The notes: a model not told the origin generated them from the sequence alone. Counted from the stretch's first letter, positions 1-8,703 are shown. The stretch: 64,000 nucleotides of DNA from Hyphomicrobiales bacterium (GCA_930633495.1 CAKNFJ010000001.1:1550001-1614000), one strand, 5' to 3'. A program made the numbers and translations.

Positions 1-848
1 TCATATCGGGCGGCTTCGAGCAGATCCGAGTATGTAAGGCCCGCGGCCGAGAGCTTGCGCTGAAGGCTCCTGACGCTGGTCCGTGCCATTTCCGCGATTT
101 CGGCGACGGTCGGGATTCTTTCATCCAGATAGGCTGGCAACATCAATTTGAGAGAGCTGATGATTTCGCCCCCGTTGGCCTCGACGTCGCCTTCGGGAAA
201 GCCAAACGGCGTATCGACGACCGGGCTGGGAACGCCCATCAATGCGAGCGGCACTTCGATCCACGAGGCGTGTTGCCCGGAGAGAAACCGCGTGTTCGGC
301 CAGCAGGCCTGGGTTTCCAAGCTTGGGACGTACCGCGCCTCGAAAGCTATCGTGGTGGGTGCCCATTCCGGCCCGGCAAACTGCCGCACGATATGGATCA
401 GAAAAATATTCTGCAGCCACTGTGAATGCTCGAGGTGAGCGAGACCCGCGGTGCCGATGAGCTTGCTGCATATCTTTATGTGATCATCGGCCCGTTCGAG
501 CCATATGCTGAGAACATTGTCCTCTAGCGTTGCCCATTTGCAGATCTGCTGCAGAGCGGTGAACAGCGTCGGCGAGCACCCGATGATTCGCCTGAGCTGC
601 GCGCTGAGGTGACAAAACTGAAGCCGCTTTGCCGCCTGAAATCCAAAATCAACGATACCTTGCGACCGCTGCGCTCTTTCGGCGAATTCGACCGCGCGTA
701 GCAGCGGCATGAAATCGTCGGCCTTCTCCTCAAGCGAAGTGGGCAACCGGAGTTTTTCCAGCAGCGATACGGTGGGAGCGCCTATCTCATCGTGGATGCT
801 GGTGAACGGGATGAGGAACTGACACCGTGCCAAAGGTATTTGGCTCAT
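1..848 (-). CDS. AraC-family transcriptional regulator, cut by the left window edge
   Basis: The minus-strand frame is open from an ATG at 848 to the window edge and gives 282 residues without the C-terminus. The last 40 residues (IPTVAEIAEMARTSVRSLQR, then KLSAAGLTYSDLLEAARY) are the first helix-turn-helix of an AraC-type DNA-binding domain; the second helix-turn-helix lies outside the window. The roughly 230 residues before it would be the ligand-sensing part and I do not recognise a ligand. A GGGGGAAG ribosome site lies about 7 bases before the ATG. The gene is divergent, across about 104 bases, from a second, very short AraC-type gene. It probably controls itself or the exported-protein operon to its right. 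The target is inferred from position only. Confidence 0.85.
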   Translation of the reverse strand, partial: MSQIPLARCQFLIPFTSIHDEIGAPTVSLLEKLRLPTSLEEKADDFMPLLRAVEFAERAQRSQGIVDFGFQAAKRLQFCHLSAQLRRIIGCSPTLFTALQQICKWATLEDNVLSIWLERADDHIKICSKLIGTAGLAHLEHSQWLQNIFLIHIVRQFAGPEWAPTTIAFEARYVPSLETQACWPNTRFLSGQHASWIEVPLALMGVPSPVVDTPFGFPEGDVEANGGEIISSLKLMLPAYLDERIPTVAEIAEMARTSVRSLQRKLSAAGLTYSDLLEAARY

Positions 849-952
849 GATGTTCGCTTCCCCCAAGGTTGCAAAGTGGAACGCCGTTTCGGATCAGGAT
901 CGGACCGCGGCGGACCCGTTCCCCCTGATAAAATCCTATACCGAACCCGATT

Positions 953-1381
953 TTGGCGGGCGATGGCCAGATGAGCCACCCAAATGAGCATTACATGACG
1001 CACCATGTGAACGGAGGCGCGAAGGTTTCGTCCCTTCGTGACAAGGCGATGAAACTTGGCCATCCCCCCTCCGAACACGCCGTACGGGAAGCCATCGCAG
1101 CGTCGTTGGAAAGTGGCGCATCGCTTCGACATATTGCAAGCCGTTTGGGGCTAAGTGCCCGCTCGCTTCAACGGCACCTCGCCGCGTGCGAAACAAGCCA
1201 TAGCGAAATCGTCACCGAAGTCCGGCTCGCGACCGCCTGCCTGTTGTTGACCGAAACCAGCGAGAAGATTTCGCGCATTGCTCTGCTGCTCGGTTACACC
1301 AGCCCAACCAGCTTTTGCCGTAGCTTCAGACGCCTGATGAAAGTCCAGCCTGCGAATTACAGGCGGCTACGGCGCAAATGA
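953..1381 (+). CDS. Stand-alone AraC-type helix-turn-helix protein
   Basis: The protein has 142 residues. Residues from about 40 to 138 form almost a complete AraC/XylS DNA-binding domain: a first helix-turn-helix around LRHIASRLGLSARSLQRHL and a second around ISRIALLLGYTSPTSFCRSF. There is essentially no N-terminal sensor domain, whereas the family is usually 250-350 residues. A second start at 974 (MSHPNEH) is also possible. The gene is divergent from the truncated AraC gene on the left and lies 223 bases upstream, on the same strand, of the DUF1254 gene. It could be a decayed full-length regulator or a real one-domain regulator, which is known for a few AraC-family proteins. The intact reading frame favours a real gene. 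Confidence 0.75.
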   Translation: MAGDGQMSHPNEHYMTHHVNGGAKVSSLRDKAMKLGHPPSEHAVREAIAASLESGASLRHIASRLGLSARSLQRHLAACETSHSEIVTEVRLATACLLLTETSEKISRIALLLGYTSPTSFCRSFRRLMKVQPANYRRLRRK

Positions 1382-1604
1382 CGGCGGCCCCATCGGCGAG
1401 ACGCAGTTCCCCTCGAAACCGCGCTTGGCGCGAAATGGCAAGATTCCGCGTGAACGGCAGCGCCAAATGCCGCAGCGCAATCGCCATGATCGAAACTCGG
1501 CTTCGAGGTCGACAGGGCACGGTTTCGCGACGAGTGACCGGGGACGCGTGGCTGCAAAAGCCGATCTGGCGCGCTTCAGTCTGGCGCATGGTGGAGGTGC
1601 ACAC

Positions 1605-3035
1605 ATGAAGATAACCCGGCGAACTGCAGCTTTCGGTGGCGCAGGAGCGCTTGCCAGCGCGACGATGGGACACTCGGCGCTCGCCCAGGAGGGAGCCCTC
1701 CTCGGCATCGGGGAAGGCCTCGAGGATTTCTGGCTGGCGACCGATGCCTACATCTTCGGATATCCGCTGGTCACCATGGAGATGACCCGCCGGATCCTCA
1801 CCAATGTCGCCGAGCCGGTGGGAACGCGGGCTCCGATGGGACAAATCATCAAGATGCGGAGCTATCCCGATTCGTCGTTCAGGGATGTCACGGCGCCCAA
1901 CGCGGATACGCTGTATACCACCGCATTCTTCGATGTCGGCAAGGAGCCGTGGGTCCTCAGCGTTCCGGACATGCAGGGCCGCTACTTCCTGCTGCCGATG
2001 CTGGACGGCTGGACAACGGTCTTCCAGGTACCGGGCAAGCGCACGACCGGCACCGGAGCCCAGACCTACGCGATAACCGGCCCCGGCTGGAAAGGCACGC
2101 TGCCGGACGGCGTGAAGGAATATAAGTCCTCGACAAATATCGTCTGGCTGCTCGGGCGCATCTACTGCACCGGCACGCCCGAAGACTACGCCGCGGTTCA
2201 CAAGCTGCAAGACCAGTTCAAACTCGTCCCGCTCAGCGCGTACGGCAAGCCCTACACGCCGCAGCCCGGCAAAGTCGATCCGTCGATCGACATGAAGACG
2301 GCCGTGCGCGACCAGGTTAACCGCATGGACGCGGTGTCCTATTTCAAACTGCTCTGCGAGTTGATGAAGAGCAACCCGCCTTCTCCCGCCGATGCCCCCG
2401 AACTGGCCCGCTTTGCCGATATCGGCATCGTTCCCGGCCAGGATTTCGACGAAAGCAAGTTCAAGGTCGACTTTGCGAAGCGCGTTCCCGAAGTCGCCTT
2501 CGACAGGATTATGCTGCAGTTCAAGATCAACAAGGCCGTCAATCACAAGAACGGCTGGGCCTTCACCACAAGGACCGGCATCTACGGCACCGACTACTTG
2601 ATGCGCGCGCTGATAACCGCCATCGGCCTCGGCGCCAATCGGCCTCAGGACGCGGTGTACCCGACCTCTCAGCGCGATGCCGTTGGTCGCAAGTACAGCG
2701 GAAAGAACAAATACGTCATGCGCTTCCCCAAGGGCGATTTGCCGCCTGCCGAGGGCTTCTGGTCGCTGACCATGTATGACGACAAGTATTTTTTCGTGAG
2801 CAACCCGATCAATCGGTATTCGATCAGCGCGCGCCAGAACCTGCAGAGCAACCCGGACGGCTCGACCGATCTGTATATTCAGCATGAATCGCCCGGCAAG
2901 GACAAGGAATCGAACTGGCTTCCTGCGCCTGCCGGCGACTTTGTCCTGATGCTGCGCATGTATTGGCCGAGTGAAACAGACCCCTCGATCATCAACGGGA
3001 CATGGACGATTCCTGCTGCGGCGAAACAGTCCTGA
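1605..3035 (+). CDS. Tat-exported DUF1254/DUF1214 domain protein
   Basis: This 476-residue protein carries a twin-arginine-type signal (ITRRTAAFGG, then a hydrophobic stretch ending in HSALAQ). The mature part holds a DUF1254 region (residues about 40-170, with PNADTLYTTAFFDV) followed by a DUF1214 region (about residues 340-465). These domains occur together in bacterial envelope proteins of unknown biochemical function. The start at 1605 follows a GGTGGAGG ribosome site and gives a clean signal peptide, so the 60 in-frame residues upstream are probably not translated. It is the first of five same-strand genes, all for exported products. Folded export by Tat suggests a cofactor or a pre-folded protein, but no cofactor motif is visible. 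Confidence 0.85.
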   Translation: MKITRRTAAFGGAGALASATMGHSALAQEGALLGIGEGLEDFWLATDAYIFGYPLVTMEMTRRILTNVAEPVGTRAPMGQIIKMRSYPDSSFRDVTAPNADTLYTTAFFDVGKEPWVLSVPDMQGRYFLLPMLDGWTTVFQVPGKRTTGTGAQTYAITGPGWKGTLPDGVKEYKSSTNIVWLLGRIYCTGTPEDYAAVHKLQDQFKLVPLSAYGKPYTPQPGKVDPSIDMKTAVRDQVNRMDAVSYFKLLCELMKSNPPSPADAPELARFADIGIVPGQDFDESKFKVDFAKRVPEVAFDRIMLQFKINKAVNHKNGWAFTTRTGIYGTDYLMRALITAIGLGANRPQDAVYPTSQRDAVGRKYSGKNKYVMRFPKGDLPPAEGFWSLTMYDDKYFFVSNPINRYSISARQNLQSNPDGSTDLYIQHESPGKDKESNWLPAPAGDFVLMLRMYWPSETDPSIINGTWTIPAAAKQS

Positions 3036-3090
3036 CCGGGCATTTCCAAGGTGCCCACTCCATAAAACGCCGGTATAACTCTGTGAGGAA

Positions 3091-3453
3091 ATGAAAATGA
3101 TCAGGGAAGTAATCGCTGGGACGTTCTTGGCAATCGCGCTGACGGCTCCCGCCGTCGCGCAGACCGCCCTGAGCTCATACGCGGACGACAAGGGTTACAT
3201 CGATGTGCAGAAACTGACCTGCGCCCAATTGGCGGGAACATTTCAGGAAGACGCCGACATGCTGACGACCTGGTACAGCGGCTGGTACAATGGTCTTGCA
3301 CGAAAGCACATGCTCAACGTCAAGCGCGGGAAAGAAGCGGAGCACGAGGTCATTCAATACTGCAAAGCCAATCAGAACAAGCGGGTGATCGAAGCCATCG
3401 CCGTGGTGTTCAAGGATATGCGGGCCGAGCGCGGCATCAAGATGAAGCCCTGA
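3091..3453 (+). CDS. HdeA/HdeB-like periplasmic protein
   Basis: This 120-residue protein has a signal peptide (residues 1-23, cleavage after AVAQ). The small mature domain has two cysteines (C44 in KLTCAQL and C91 in QYCKANQ) placed as in HdeA/HdeB-type acid-stress chaperones, where one disulfide closes the helical bundle. HdeA-family proteins bind unfolded periplasmic proteins at low pH. In alphaproteobacteria many HdeA-like proteins are known only from sequence, so the chaperone role is inferred. It starts 55 bases after the DUF1254 gene with a GAGG ribosome site, which fits one operon. Confidence 0.8.
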   Translation: MKMIREVIAGTFLAIALTAPAVAQTALSSYADDKGYIDVQKLTCAQLAGTFQEDADMLTTWYSGWYNGLARKHMLNVKRGKEAEHEVIQYCKANQNKRVIEAIAVVFKDMRAERGIKMKP

Positions 3454-3483
3454 TCTGAGGGCGCGTCTTTCCGTTCAATATCC

Positions 3484-3506
3484 GGGCCGGGTTTTCAGCC
3501 CGGCCC
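3484..3506 (+). terminator. GC-rich hairpin between the HdeA-like and lipoprotein genes
   Basis: Eight-base arms GGGCCGGG and CCCGGCCC surround a 7-base loop, 30 bases after the stop codon of the HdeA-like gene. No T-run follows, so it may attenuate transcription or protect the 3' end of the upstream message rather than terminate fully. Confidence 0.4.
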
Positions 3507-3535
3507 CTGGCCTCGATCCACAAGGGACGATGACG

Positions 3536-3757
3536 ATGAAGCCGTTTCGCTTGGTTGGTTGGATCGCTTTCGCGGGCGCCATTCTCTCCGGCTGTCAAAC
3601 GTCGCAGTCGCGACAGGAACAACTCGCCGCGATCTGCGCGGATCCTGCGAACAGGCAGCCGCAGACAGCTTATTTTTCAGAGTGCCAAGCCCTTTACCCA
3701 TCCTCGGACCGGGCTTTACAAAGGAACTATCGGCTTGGCGCGCCAGTGGGCAATTGA
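3536..3757 (+). CDS. Small predicted lipoprotein
   Basis: This 73-residue protein has a classic lipobox, ILSGC, with the lipidated cysteine at residue 20 after a hydrophobic N-terminus. The mature part is only about 54 residues, has two further cysteines (ICADP and SECQAL) and no domain I recognise. An alternative ATG lies 6 bases upstream, but the AAGGGAC ribosome site is better spaced for 3536. It ends 11 bases before the next gene, so the two are likely co-translated. I infer an envelope partner of the neighbouring barrel-like protein. Confidence 0.7.
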   Translation: MKPFRLVGWIAFAGAILSGCQTSQSRQEQLAAICADPANRQPQTAYFSECQALYPSSDRALQRNYRLGAPVGN

Positions 3758-3768
3758 AGGTAACTGAA

Positions 3769-4659
3769 TTGACACCCATCGTCAGACATTGCGCGCTTTC
3801 CGTTCTCTTCGCGCTGACGCTGGGCGGCATCAGGGCAGAGGCCGCCGACCTGCCGCCCCCCGCCGCGCCTGCTCCGCCGACCATGGCATCGGCCTGGACG
3901 TACCGCTTTACCCCCTATGGCTGGCTCACCTCGCTCAGCGGAAGCCAGACCGTGAGGGGAAGAAGCGTCAACGTCGATGCAAGCTTCATCGATATCATGG
4001 ACGCGACCATCGAGGACGGCGGAACTCTCATCGGCCTGATGGGCGATTTGGAGGCCCGGAACGGACCCTTTTCGATCTATGGCAATTTTGCCTGGTCGAA
4101 ACTCGGCATCGAAAGGAGCGGCCTTAGAACTCGATCTGCGTCGCCCGACATATCAGGCTCGGTGGGGGCGGCAGCCAAGATCACGTTCTCGATGGCGATC
4201 CTCGAGGTCGGCGCCGCTTATGAGGTGGCGCGCTTCGGATCGGTCGGGTTCGACGTTCTGGGCGGCGCTCGCTACTGGCACCAACGCGCCGAGCTCTCAT
4301 TCGACCGCGTGGGGACGTTCGATACGGGCGACCTCAACCTGGCGAGCGATGTCGCCATCGCCCGGTCCGGCGCCGTGAACTGGCTCGATGGCTTCGTCGG
4401 CGCGCGCATGCGGGTGGCCGTAGCTCCCGGACAAGAACTGTTCGTGCGTGGCGATATCGGCGGTGGCGGCAGTAATTTCTCGTGGCAGGCCATCGCGGGA
4501 TATGGCTTCGATTTCGCGGAGAAGAACGGTGTCACCTATTCCGGCATCGTCGGGTACCGGGCGCTCTACGTCGATTACGACAAGGGAGAAGGACGCCGGC
4601 GCTATGCGTTCGACATGCTCCAGCACGGACCGATCGTCGGGCTGAGCCTGCGGTTCTAG
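3769..4659 (+). CDS. Outer-membrane beta-barrel-like protein
   Basis: This 296-residue protein has a signal peptide (residues 1 to about 25, ending AEAADLPPP) and then alternating short amphipathic stretches rich in Gly, Tyr and Phe. It ends in GLSLRF, a terminal aromatic residue typical of outer-membrane barrels. The N-terminal WTYRFTPYGWLTSLSG segment resembles porin-family proteins seen next to DUF1254 genes. I chose a TTG start because GAAGG lies 8 bases before it, the signal peptide then begins correctly, and the lipoprotein gene ends 11 bases upstream. The frame continues further upstream but overlaps the lipoprotein gene. Transport substrate, if any, is unknown. Confidence 0.75.
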   Translation: MTPIVRHCALSVLFALTLGGIRAEAADLPPPAAPAPPTMASAWTYRFTPYGWLTSLSGSQTVRGRSVNVDASFIDIMDATIEDGGTLIGLMGDLEARNGPFSIYGNFAWSKLGIERSGLRTRSASPDISGSVGAAAKITFSMAILEVGAAYEVARFGSVGFDVLGGARYWHQRAELSFDRVGTFDTGDLNLASDVAIARSGAVNWLDGFVGARMRVAVAPGQELFVRGDIGGGGSNFSWQAIAGYGFDFAEKNGVTYSGIVGYRALYVDYDKGEGRRRYAFDMLQHGPIVGLSLRF

Positions 4660-4784
4660 GCCCAGAGAAGGCGTCCGGCTTCGGCATCGGCACGCAAGGC
4701 TTATCATCGTGGCAGTCGAGCGTGAACGGCTTCGCCCAGCAGAATGCCCCGCCAGCTGTCTCGATGCCGACGATGGGGAATAGC

Positions 4785-6095
4785 ATGGTGCGATTTACCC
4801 TATGGACGGGGAGCCTCCTTGTCATTGCCGCCCTGGCGGCGGCAATCCATTACTGGTCGCCGCATGCGACCTTGCGGGTGACGACCGGCCCCTTCGGCAC
4901 CGAGGCGCAGCGCCTTGTCGGCGCGCTCATCACCGAGGTCGCGAAGGATCATCCCCGCGTGAGGCTGCAGCCGGTTCAAGTCGACGACCTGGCCGCCAGT
5001 TCAAAAGCGATCGAAACCGGCGATGCCGAACTCGCCTTGATCCGCAGTGACGTTTCCCCGCCCTCCAATGGCCAGACCATCGTGCTCCTCCGCCGCGATG
5101 TCGTGGCCTTCGTGCTGCCGCCGAAATCGTCGATCGACAGCATCGGCAAGCTCGCCGGCAAGACGGTCGCGATTCCGCAAGGGCGCTTGCAGGACGTCAA
5201 CTCCGCGATGCTCGACACCATCCTGAGCTACTACAACGTCGCGCCTTCGACCGTGAAAAGGGTGTTCCTGTCCGCTGACGAGATGATTGCAGCGGTCCAT
5301 CAGCGACATATCGAGGCCATCCTTGCCGTCGGTCCTGTCGGGCCGGGGGACGTGGTCGGGGCAGTCGCGGCCATGGCCAAGGGAAGCGGCGGCACACCGA
5401 CGATACTGGCATTCTCCGATGCGGATGCCTTCAACCGGCGTTTCCCGGCCTTCGAGTCGTATGACGTTCCGGAGGGGGCCTTCAGATCTCGCCCGGCAAC
5501 CCCTGACGACAGTGTCACGACGCTGTCGGTGACATACCGGCTCGTTGCGCCCGACACGATGCTCAACCTTGTTGCCGGGGCGATCGGCCAGACCGTCCTG
5601 ACGTCGAAGCCCAAGCTGGTGGCGCTCACCCCATTGGCAAGTCAGATCGAAGCCCCGGACCCCGACGCGAAGAATCCGATCCTGCCGATCCATCCAGGCG
5701 TCGTCAGCTATCTCAACAGCGGCGAGCAGAGCTTCTTCGACGAGCTCCAGGGCTATTTCTATCTGGTAGCGGCCGTCGTCAGCATTGTGGGCTCCGCCGC
5801 GACGATCATCCTGGGGCGCGTGAAGATGGGGCAGGTGCGCCGGGAGCAGAAGCGCACGGGCCAGTTGATCCGGATCGCCGATGAGGCTCAGGAGGCCGAT
5901 GTCGAGAGGCTGGAAGCCCTCGACCGATCACTTCACCTGCTGATCGGCGAGGCCCTTGCCTCCGCTGGCAACTCGGGCGTCGATTCCACGATAACTCTGG
6001 CGATCAACCATGCCCGTTATTCGGTGGCGGCTCGTCGGGCAATGCTCAATTCCCAACGTGCTCAGGGCCCGACCGAGCCTTCCCTGGTGACATAA
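4785..6095 (+). CDS. Membrane-anchored TAXI-family solute-binding protein
   Basis: This 436-residue protein starts with a transmembrane anchor (about residues 4-22). A periplasmic region follows that matches the TAXI family of TRAP-transporter binding proteins (LRVTTGPFGTEAQRLVGALI and AGKTVAIPQGRLQ are typical). A second membrane segment lies near residue 325-346, and a charged cytoplasmic tail of about 90 residues comes last. Ordinary TAXI proteins are free periplasmic proteins and lack the C-terminal membrane segment and tail. No TRAP permease gene is near. The start at 4785 has GGGGAA just upstream; ATGs at 4764 and 4773 are alternatives. It may sense rather than import its ligand. It is the last gene of the exported-protein group, 125 bases after the barrel gene. 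Confidence 0.75.
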   Translation: MVRFTLWTGSLLVIAALAAAIHYWSPHATLRVTTGPFGTEAQRLVGALITEVAKDHPRVRLQPVQVDDLAASSKAIETGDAELALIRSDVSPPSNGQTIVLLRRDVVAFVLPPKSSIDSIGKLAGKTVAIPQGRLQDVNSAMLDTILSYYNVAPSTVKRVFLSADEMIAAVHQRHIEAILAVGPVGPGDVVGAVAAMAKGSGGTPTILAFSDADAFNRRFPAFESYDVPEGAFRSRPATPDDSVTTLSVTYRLVAPDTMLNLVAGAIGQTVLTSKPKLVALTPLASQIEAPDPDAKNPILPIHPGVVSYLNSGEQSFFDELQGYFYLVAAVVSIVGSAATIILGRVKMGQVRREQKRTGQLIRIADEAQEADVERLEALDRSLHLLIGEALASAGNSGVDSTITLAINHARYSVAARRAMLNSQRAQGPTEPSLVT

Positions 6096-6271
6096 AATCG
6101 GCGCCGCCGAGCGCCGGGCAGCCAGAACAGAACCGTCCCGCACAGCGGCGCCTCTTCGGGGAGGGACTCGCCCTGCCCTTGTTCAAGCGGCAGCCGTCAA
6201 AAGACAGCCTTGAATCACGCTTAGCGAACGTGGGGATTCCAAGAGGCAACGGCTCCTAGCATTCCCCACCG

Positions 6272-7165
6272 TCATTCCTGCCGGCTGTTGCGGCGATACT
6301 GGCCGGGGGACACGCCCAAGGCATTGCGGAAGACCGTCCCGAAGGCGCTCTGGCCGGCATAGCCGACCTCCTGGGCGATGCTCGTCAGCGAGGTATCCGT
6401 CTCGGCGAGCAGCCGGCAGGCCGCCTCCATGCGCTTTCGAATAGCCCATCGCTGCGGCGGCAGGCCGGTCGCGCGCTTGAAGGCCCGGCAGACATGCTCG
6501 GGCGACAGATCGATCAGTGACGACAATTCCGTCAGGGTGACGTTCCTGTCGAGATTATCCTCGAGATATCGGCTGACCTTCTGCACCTGCCAGGGAGCGA
6601 GCTCGGTCCCCTTCTTCGCGAAGGGATGCGGCAGGTGGCGTTGCAGGAAACGGATGGCGATCAGGTTCGCGCGGCTTTCCATTTCCAGGCGGGTCGGCAG
6701 GTCGGTCCGATCGAAGGCGCGATTCACATAGGCTTCGATGGCCGCGGTGAGCTCGGCATCCTCGTACATGACGCGCTGGTCGCCGACGAGCCGCTCCGAT
6801 GCCAGCGATACCGAGACATTGCCGGCAATGTGGCTCAGGAAGGCTTCCGGCACATAGATATGCGCGAACCGGATCGCCGAGGGCGCCACGAAACGCAATT
6901 CGCAATGCGCCGGGTGAACCGAGAAACCGTTCGGCCGGAGCCGCTCCGGCCGAAGCGATTGCTCCCCGATCCGCTGCACCAGGCTGCCGGCCAGCCTGAA
7001 CGCGATCACATGGCAAGGCCGATGGTCGGGCCTTGCACGCGTGTCGAAGCCTTTGGGCGCATTCCAGAGGGCGACAGGCATCGGCCAGAGGGCATCGACG
7101 CCGGCCATGTCGATCAGCTCGACGCCGTCACGCTGCGGAAGCTCCCGAGCCGAGATCCCATCCAT
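6272..7165 (-). CDS. AraC-family transcriptional regulator
   Basis: This 297-residue protein has a C-terminal AraC DNA-binding domain (about residues 195-290). The first helix-turn-helix is around LTELSSLIDLSPEHVCRAFK and the second around LTSIAQEVGYAGQSAFGTVF, closing with the usual GVSPGQYRR. The N-terminal 180 residues would bind an effector and are not assignable. It reads away from the binding-protein gene only in the sense of following it: both are on the minus strand, with about 220 bases and two palindromes between them. Control of the adjacent binding protein and the divergent flavin-enzyme cluster is a positional inference. Confidence 0.85.
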   Translation of the reverse strand: MDGISARELPQRDGVELIDMAGVDALWPMPVALWNAPKGFDTRARPDHRPCHVIAFRLAGSLVQRIGEQSLRPERLRPNGFSVHPAHCELRFVAPSAIRFAHIYVPEAFLSHIAGNVSVSLASERLVGDQRVMYEDAELTAAIEAYVNRAFDRTDLPTRLEMESRANLIAIRFLQRHLPHPFAKKGTELAPWQVQKVSRYLEDNLDRNVTLTELSSLIDLSPEHVCRAFKRATGLPPQRWAIRKRMEAACRLLAETDTSLTSIAQEVGYAGQSAFGTVFRNALGVSPGQYRRNSRQE

Positions 7166-7274
7166 TCGCCCGCCCCCTGCAGTTCCGCGAATGCCGAGCC
7201 GATCCTTTCGTCTTCGTCCGGCGAGACAATCGTCCCTCCAGCCTACGCGATTGCCTGCGAAAACCCGTCGGATG

Positions 7275-7326
7275 CTATAGCACCGGACCGAAAAGTGGAA
7301 TCCACTTCTCGGAAAAATCCGATGCG
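7275..7326. repeat. Short intergenic repeat with a 7+1+7 palindrome
   Basis: The segment contains the palindrome AAGTGGAATCCACTT (7293-7307). The part TTCTCGGAAAA..CCGATGC recurs, diverged, at 38647-38696. It resembles short palindromic intergenic repeats common in Hyphomicrobiales. It lies between the AraC gene and the downstream end of the binding-protein gene. Confidence 0.5.
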
Positions 7327-7339
7327 ATCATAATGTGAT

Positions 7340-7379
7340 AGATCATCGTGAGCGCGCCCGATCGGACGCGCGATGATCT
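7340..7379 (-). terminator. Hairpin just past the binding-protein gene
   Basis: Nine-base arms AGATCATCG (7340-7348) and CGATGATCT (7371-7379) flank a GC-rich loop that can itself fold (GCGCG/CGCGC). It starts 10 bases after the minus-strand stop codon at 7389. There is no clear T-run, so the terminator role is tentative. Confidence 0.4.
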
Positions 7380-7388
7380 CGCGTAACG

Positions 7389-8594
7389 TCACTTTTTGAC
7401 AAGCGGACACTCGCTCTGGGCGAGCGGCCGGACGGTTTCCTCCCCGGGAACCGTGCGCAGGATTCGGTAATAATCCCAGGGATACTTGACCTCCTGGGGC
7501 TGCTTCACCTGCACCAGATACATGTCATGGACCATGCGGCCATCCTCGCGGATATAGCCGCCCTGCGCGAAGATGTCGTTGACGCGCATCTCCCGCATCT
7601 TCGCCGCAACCTTGGCGGAATCGTCGGTGCCGGCCGCATCGACCGCCTTCAGATAATGCGTCACCGCCGAATAGACGCCGGCCTGCGCCATCGTCGGCAT
7701 GGCGGAATGCTGCGCGTAGAACCGCTTGGCCCATTCGCGGGTCTCGGGCGTCCGGTCCCAGTAGAAGCCGGTGGTCAGGATGAGCCCCGCCGCACTGTCG
7801 ATCCCCATGCCGTGAACGTCCGAGATGAAGACCGCGAGGCCGACGAGCTTGCTGCCGCCGGCCCGCCCCCCGAACTCCGCGAACTGCTTGACGGCATTGA
7901 TGGTATCGGCGCCGCCATTCGCCAGGGCGATCACATCGGGCCGGGCGGCCTGGGCCTGCAGGATGAAGGAGGAAAAGTCCGGCGTGTTGAGCGGATGCTT
8001 GACCGCCCCGACGATCTCGCCCGACTGCCTTTTGACGATCTGCGTGATGTCATTGGCCATGGTCTGGCCGAAGGCATAGTCGGCGGCGAGGATGTACCAC
8101 TTCTTCATGCCTTCGCCGAGCGCGGCCCGGCCGGTCGACACGGCGACCGAATAGGTGTCCCAAACCCACTGGAACCCTGTCGGCATGCAGGCCTTGCCCG
8201 TCAGATCCGCAGTTCCCGCTCCTGCGTAGATGACGATCTTTCCGCGCTCCTTGGCGATGGCCTGGACGGCCAGGGCGACCGAGGAATTGGGCACGTCGAC
8301 GACGAGATCGACCCCATCCTGATCGTACCAGCGGCGCACGATGGCGGAGCCGACATCCGCCTTGTTCTGATGGTCCGCGGTGACCAGCTCGATCGGCGCA
8401 CCGGCCGCCTTCCCGCCGAAATCGGCCACGGCCATGCGGGCCGCGATGGCGCCCCCTGGACCTGACAGGCCAGAGAACATTCCTGTATAGTCTGTAGGAA
8501 CGCCAATCTTTACGGCACCACCCGATACCTGTGCGAAGGCAGAAGCCATTCCTGCCAGGCAATAGGATAATGCAGCGATTCCAATGCGCTTCAT
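7389..8594 (-). CDS. ABC transporter substrate-binding protein, branched-chain amino acid/aromatic type
   Basis: This 401-residue protein has a signal peptide (1 to about 22, ending SAFAQ). The mature part is a type I periplasmic-binding fold of the LivJ/LivK-like family (Peripla_BP_6), shown by VKIGVPTDYTGMFSGLSGPG near the N-terminus and YILAADYAFGQTM in the middle. Members bind branched-chain amino acids, amides, urea or aromatic acids. No permease or ATPase gene of the family is nearby, so this is an orphan that must use a transporter encoded elsewhere. GAGG lies 8 bases before the ATG. The gene is divergent, across 216 bases, from the flavin-enzyme cluster, which suggests it delivers that pathway's substrate. 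Confidence 0.85.
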   Translation of the reverse strand: MKRIGIAALSYCLAGMASAFAQVSGGAVKIGVPTDYTGMFSGLSGPGGAIAARMAVADFGGKAAGAPIELVTADHQNKADVGSAIVRRWYDQDGVDLVVDVPNSSVALAVQAIAKERGKIVIYAGAGTADLTGKACMPTGFQWVWDTYSVAVSTGRAALGEGMKKWYILAADYAFGQTMANDITQIVKRQSGEIVGAVKHPLNTPDFSSFILQAQAARPDVIALANGGADTINAVKQFAEFGGRAGGSKLVGLAVFISDVHGMGIDSAAGLILTTGFYWDRTPETREWAKRFYAQHSAMPTMAQAGVYSAVTHYLKAVDAAGTDDSAKVAAKMREMRVNDIFAQGGYIREDGRMVHDMYLVQVKQPQEVKYPWDYYRILRTVPGEETVRPLAQSECPLVKK

Positions 8595-8703
8595 GATAAC
8601 CCCTCGTTGTTTTTAGGAAATCCAAACGCATCAAGGCAGCGCGGCTCACCTGGCGCAATGGCCGACCAAGATTATTGAGGTACTGAAAGCCAACTTCGCA
8701 TCA

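Noticed and set aside
1326..3191. A 621-residue minus-strand open frame over the DUF1254 gene
   Set aside because: It is a reverse shadow of the plus-strand gene, has no recognisable domain or ribosome site, and the plus-strand gene has a clear signal and conserved domains.
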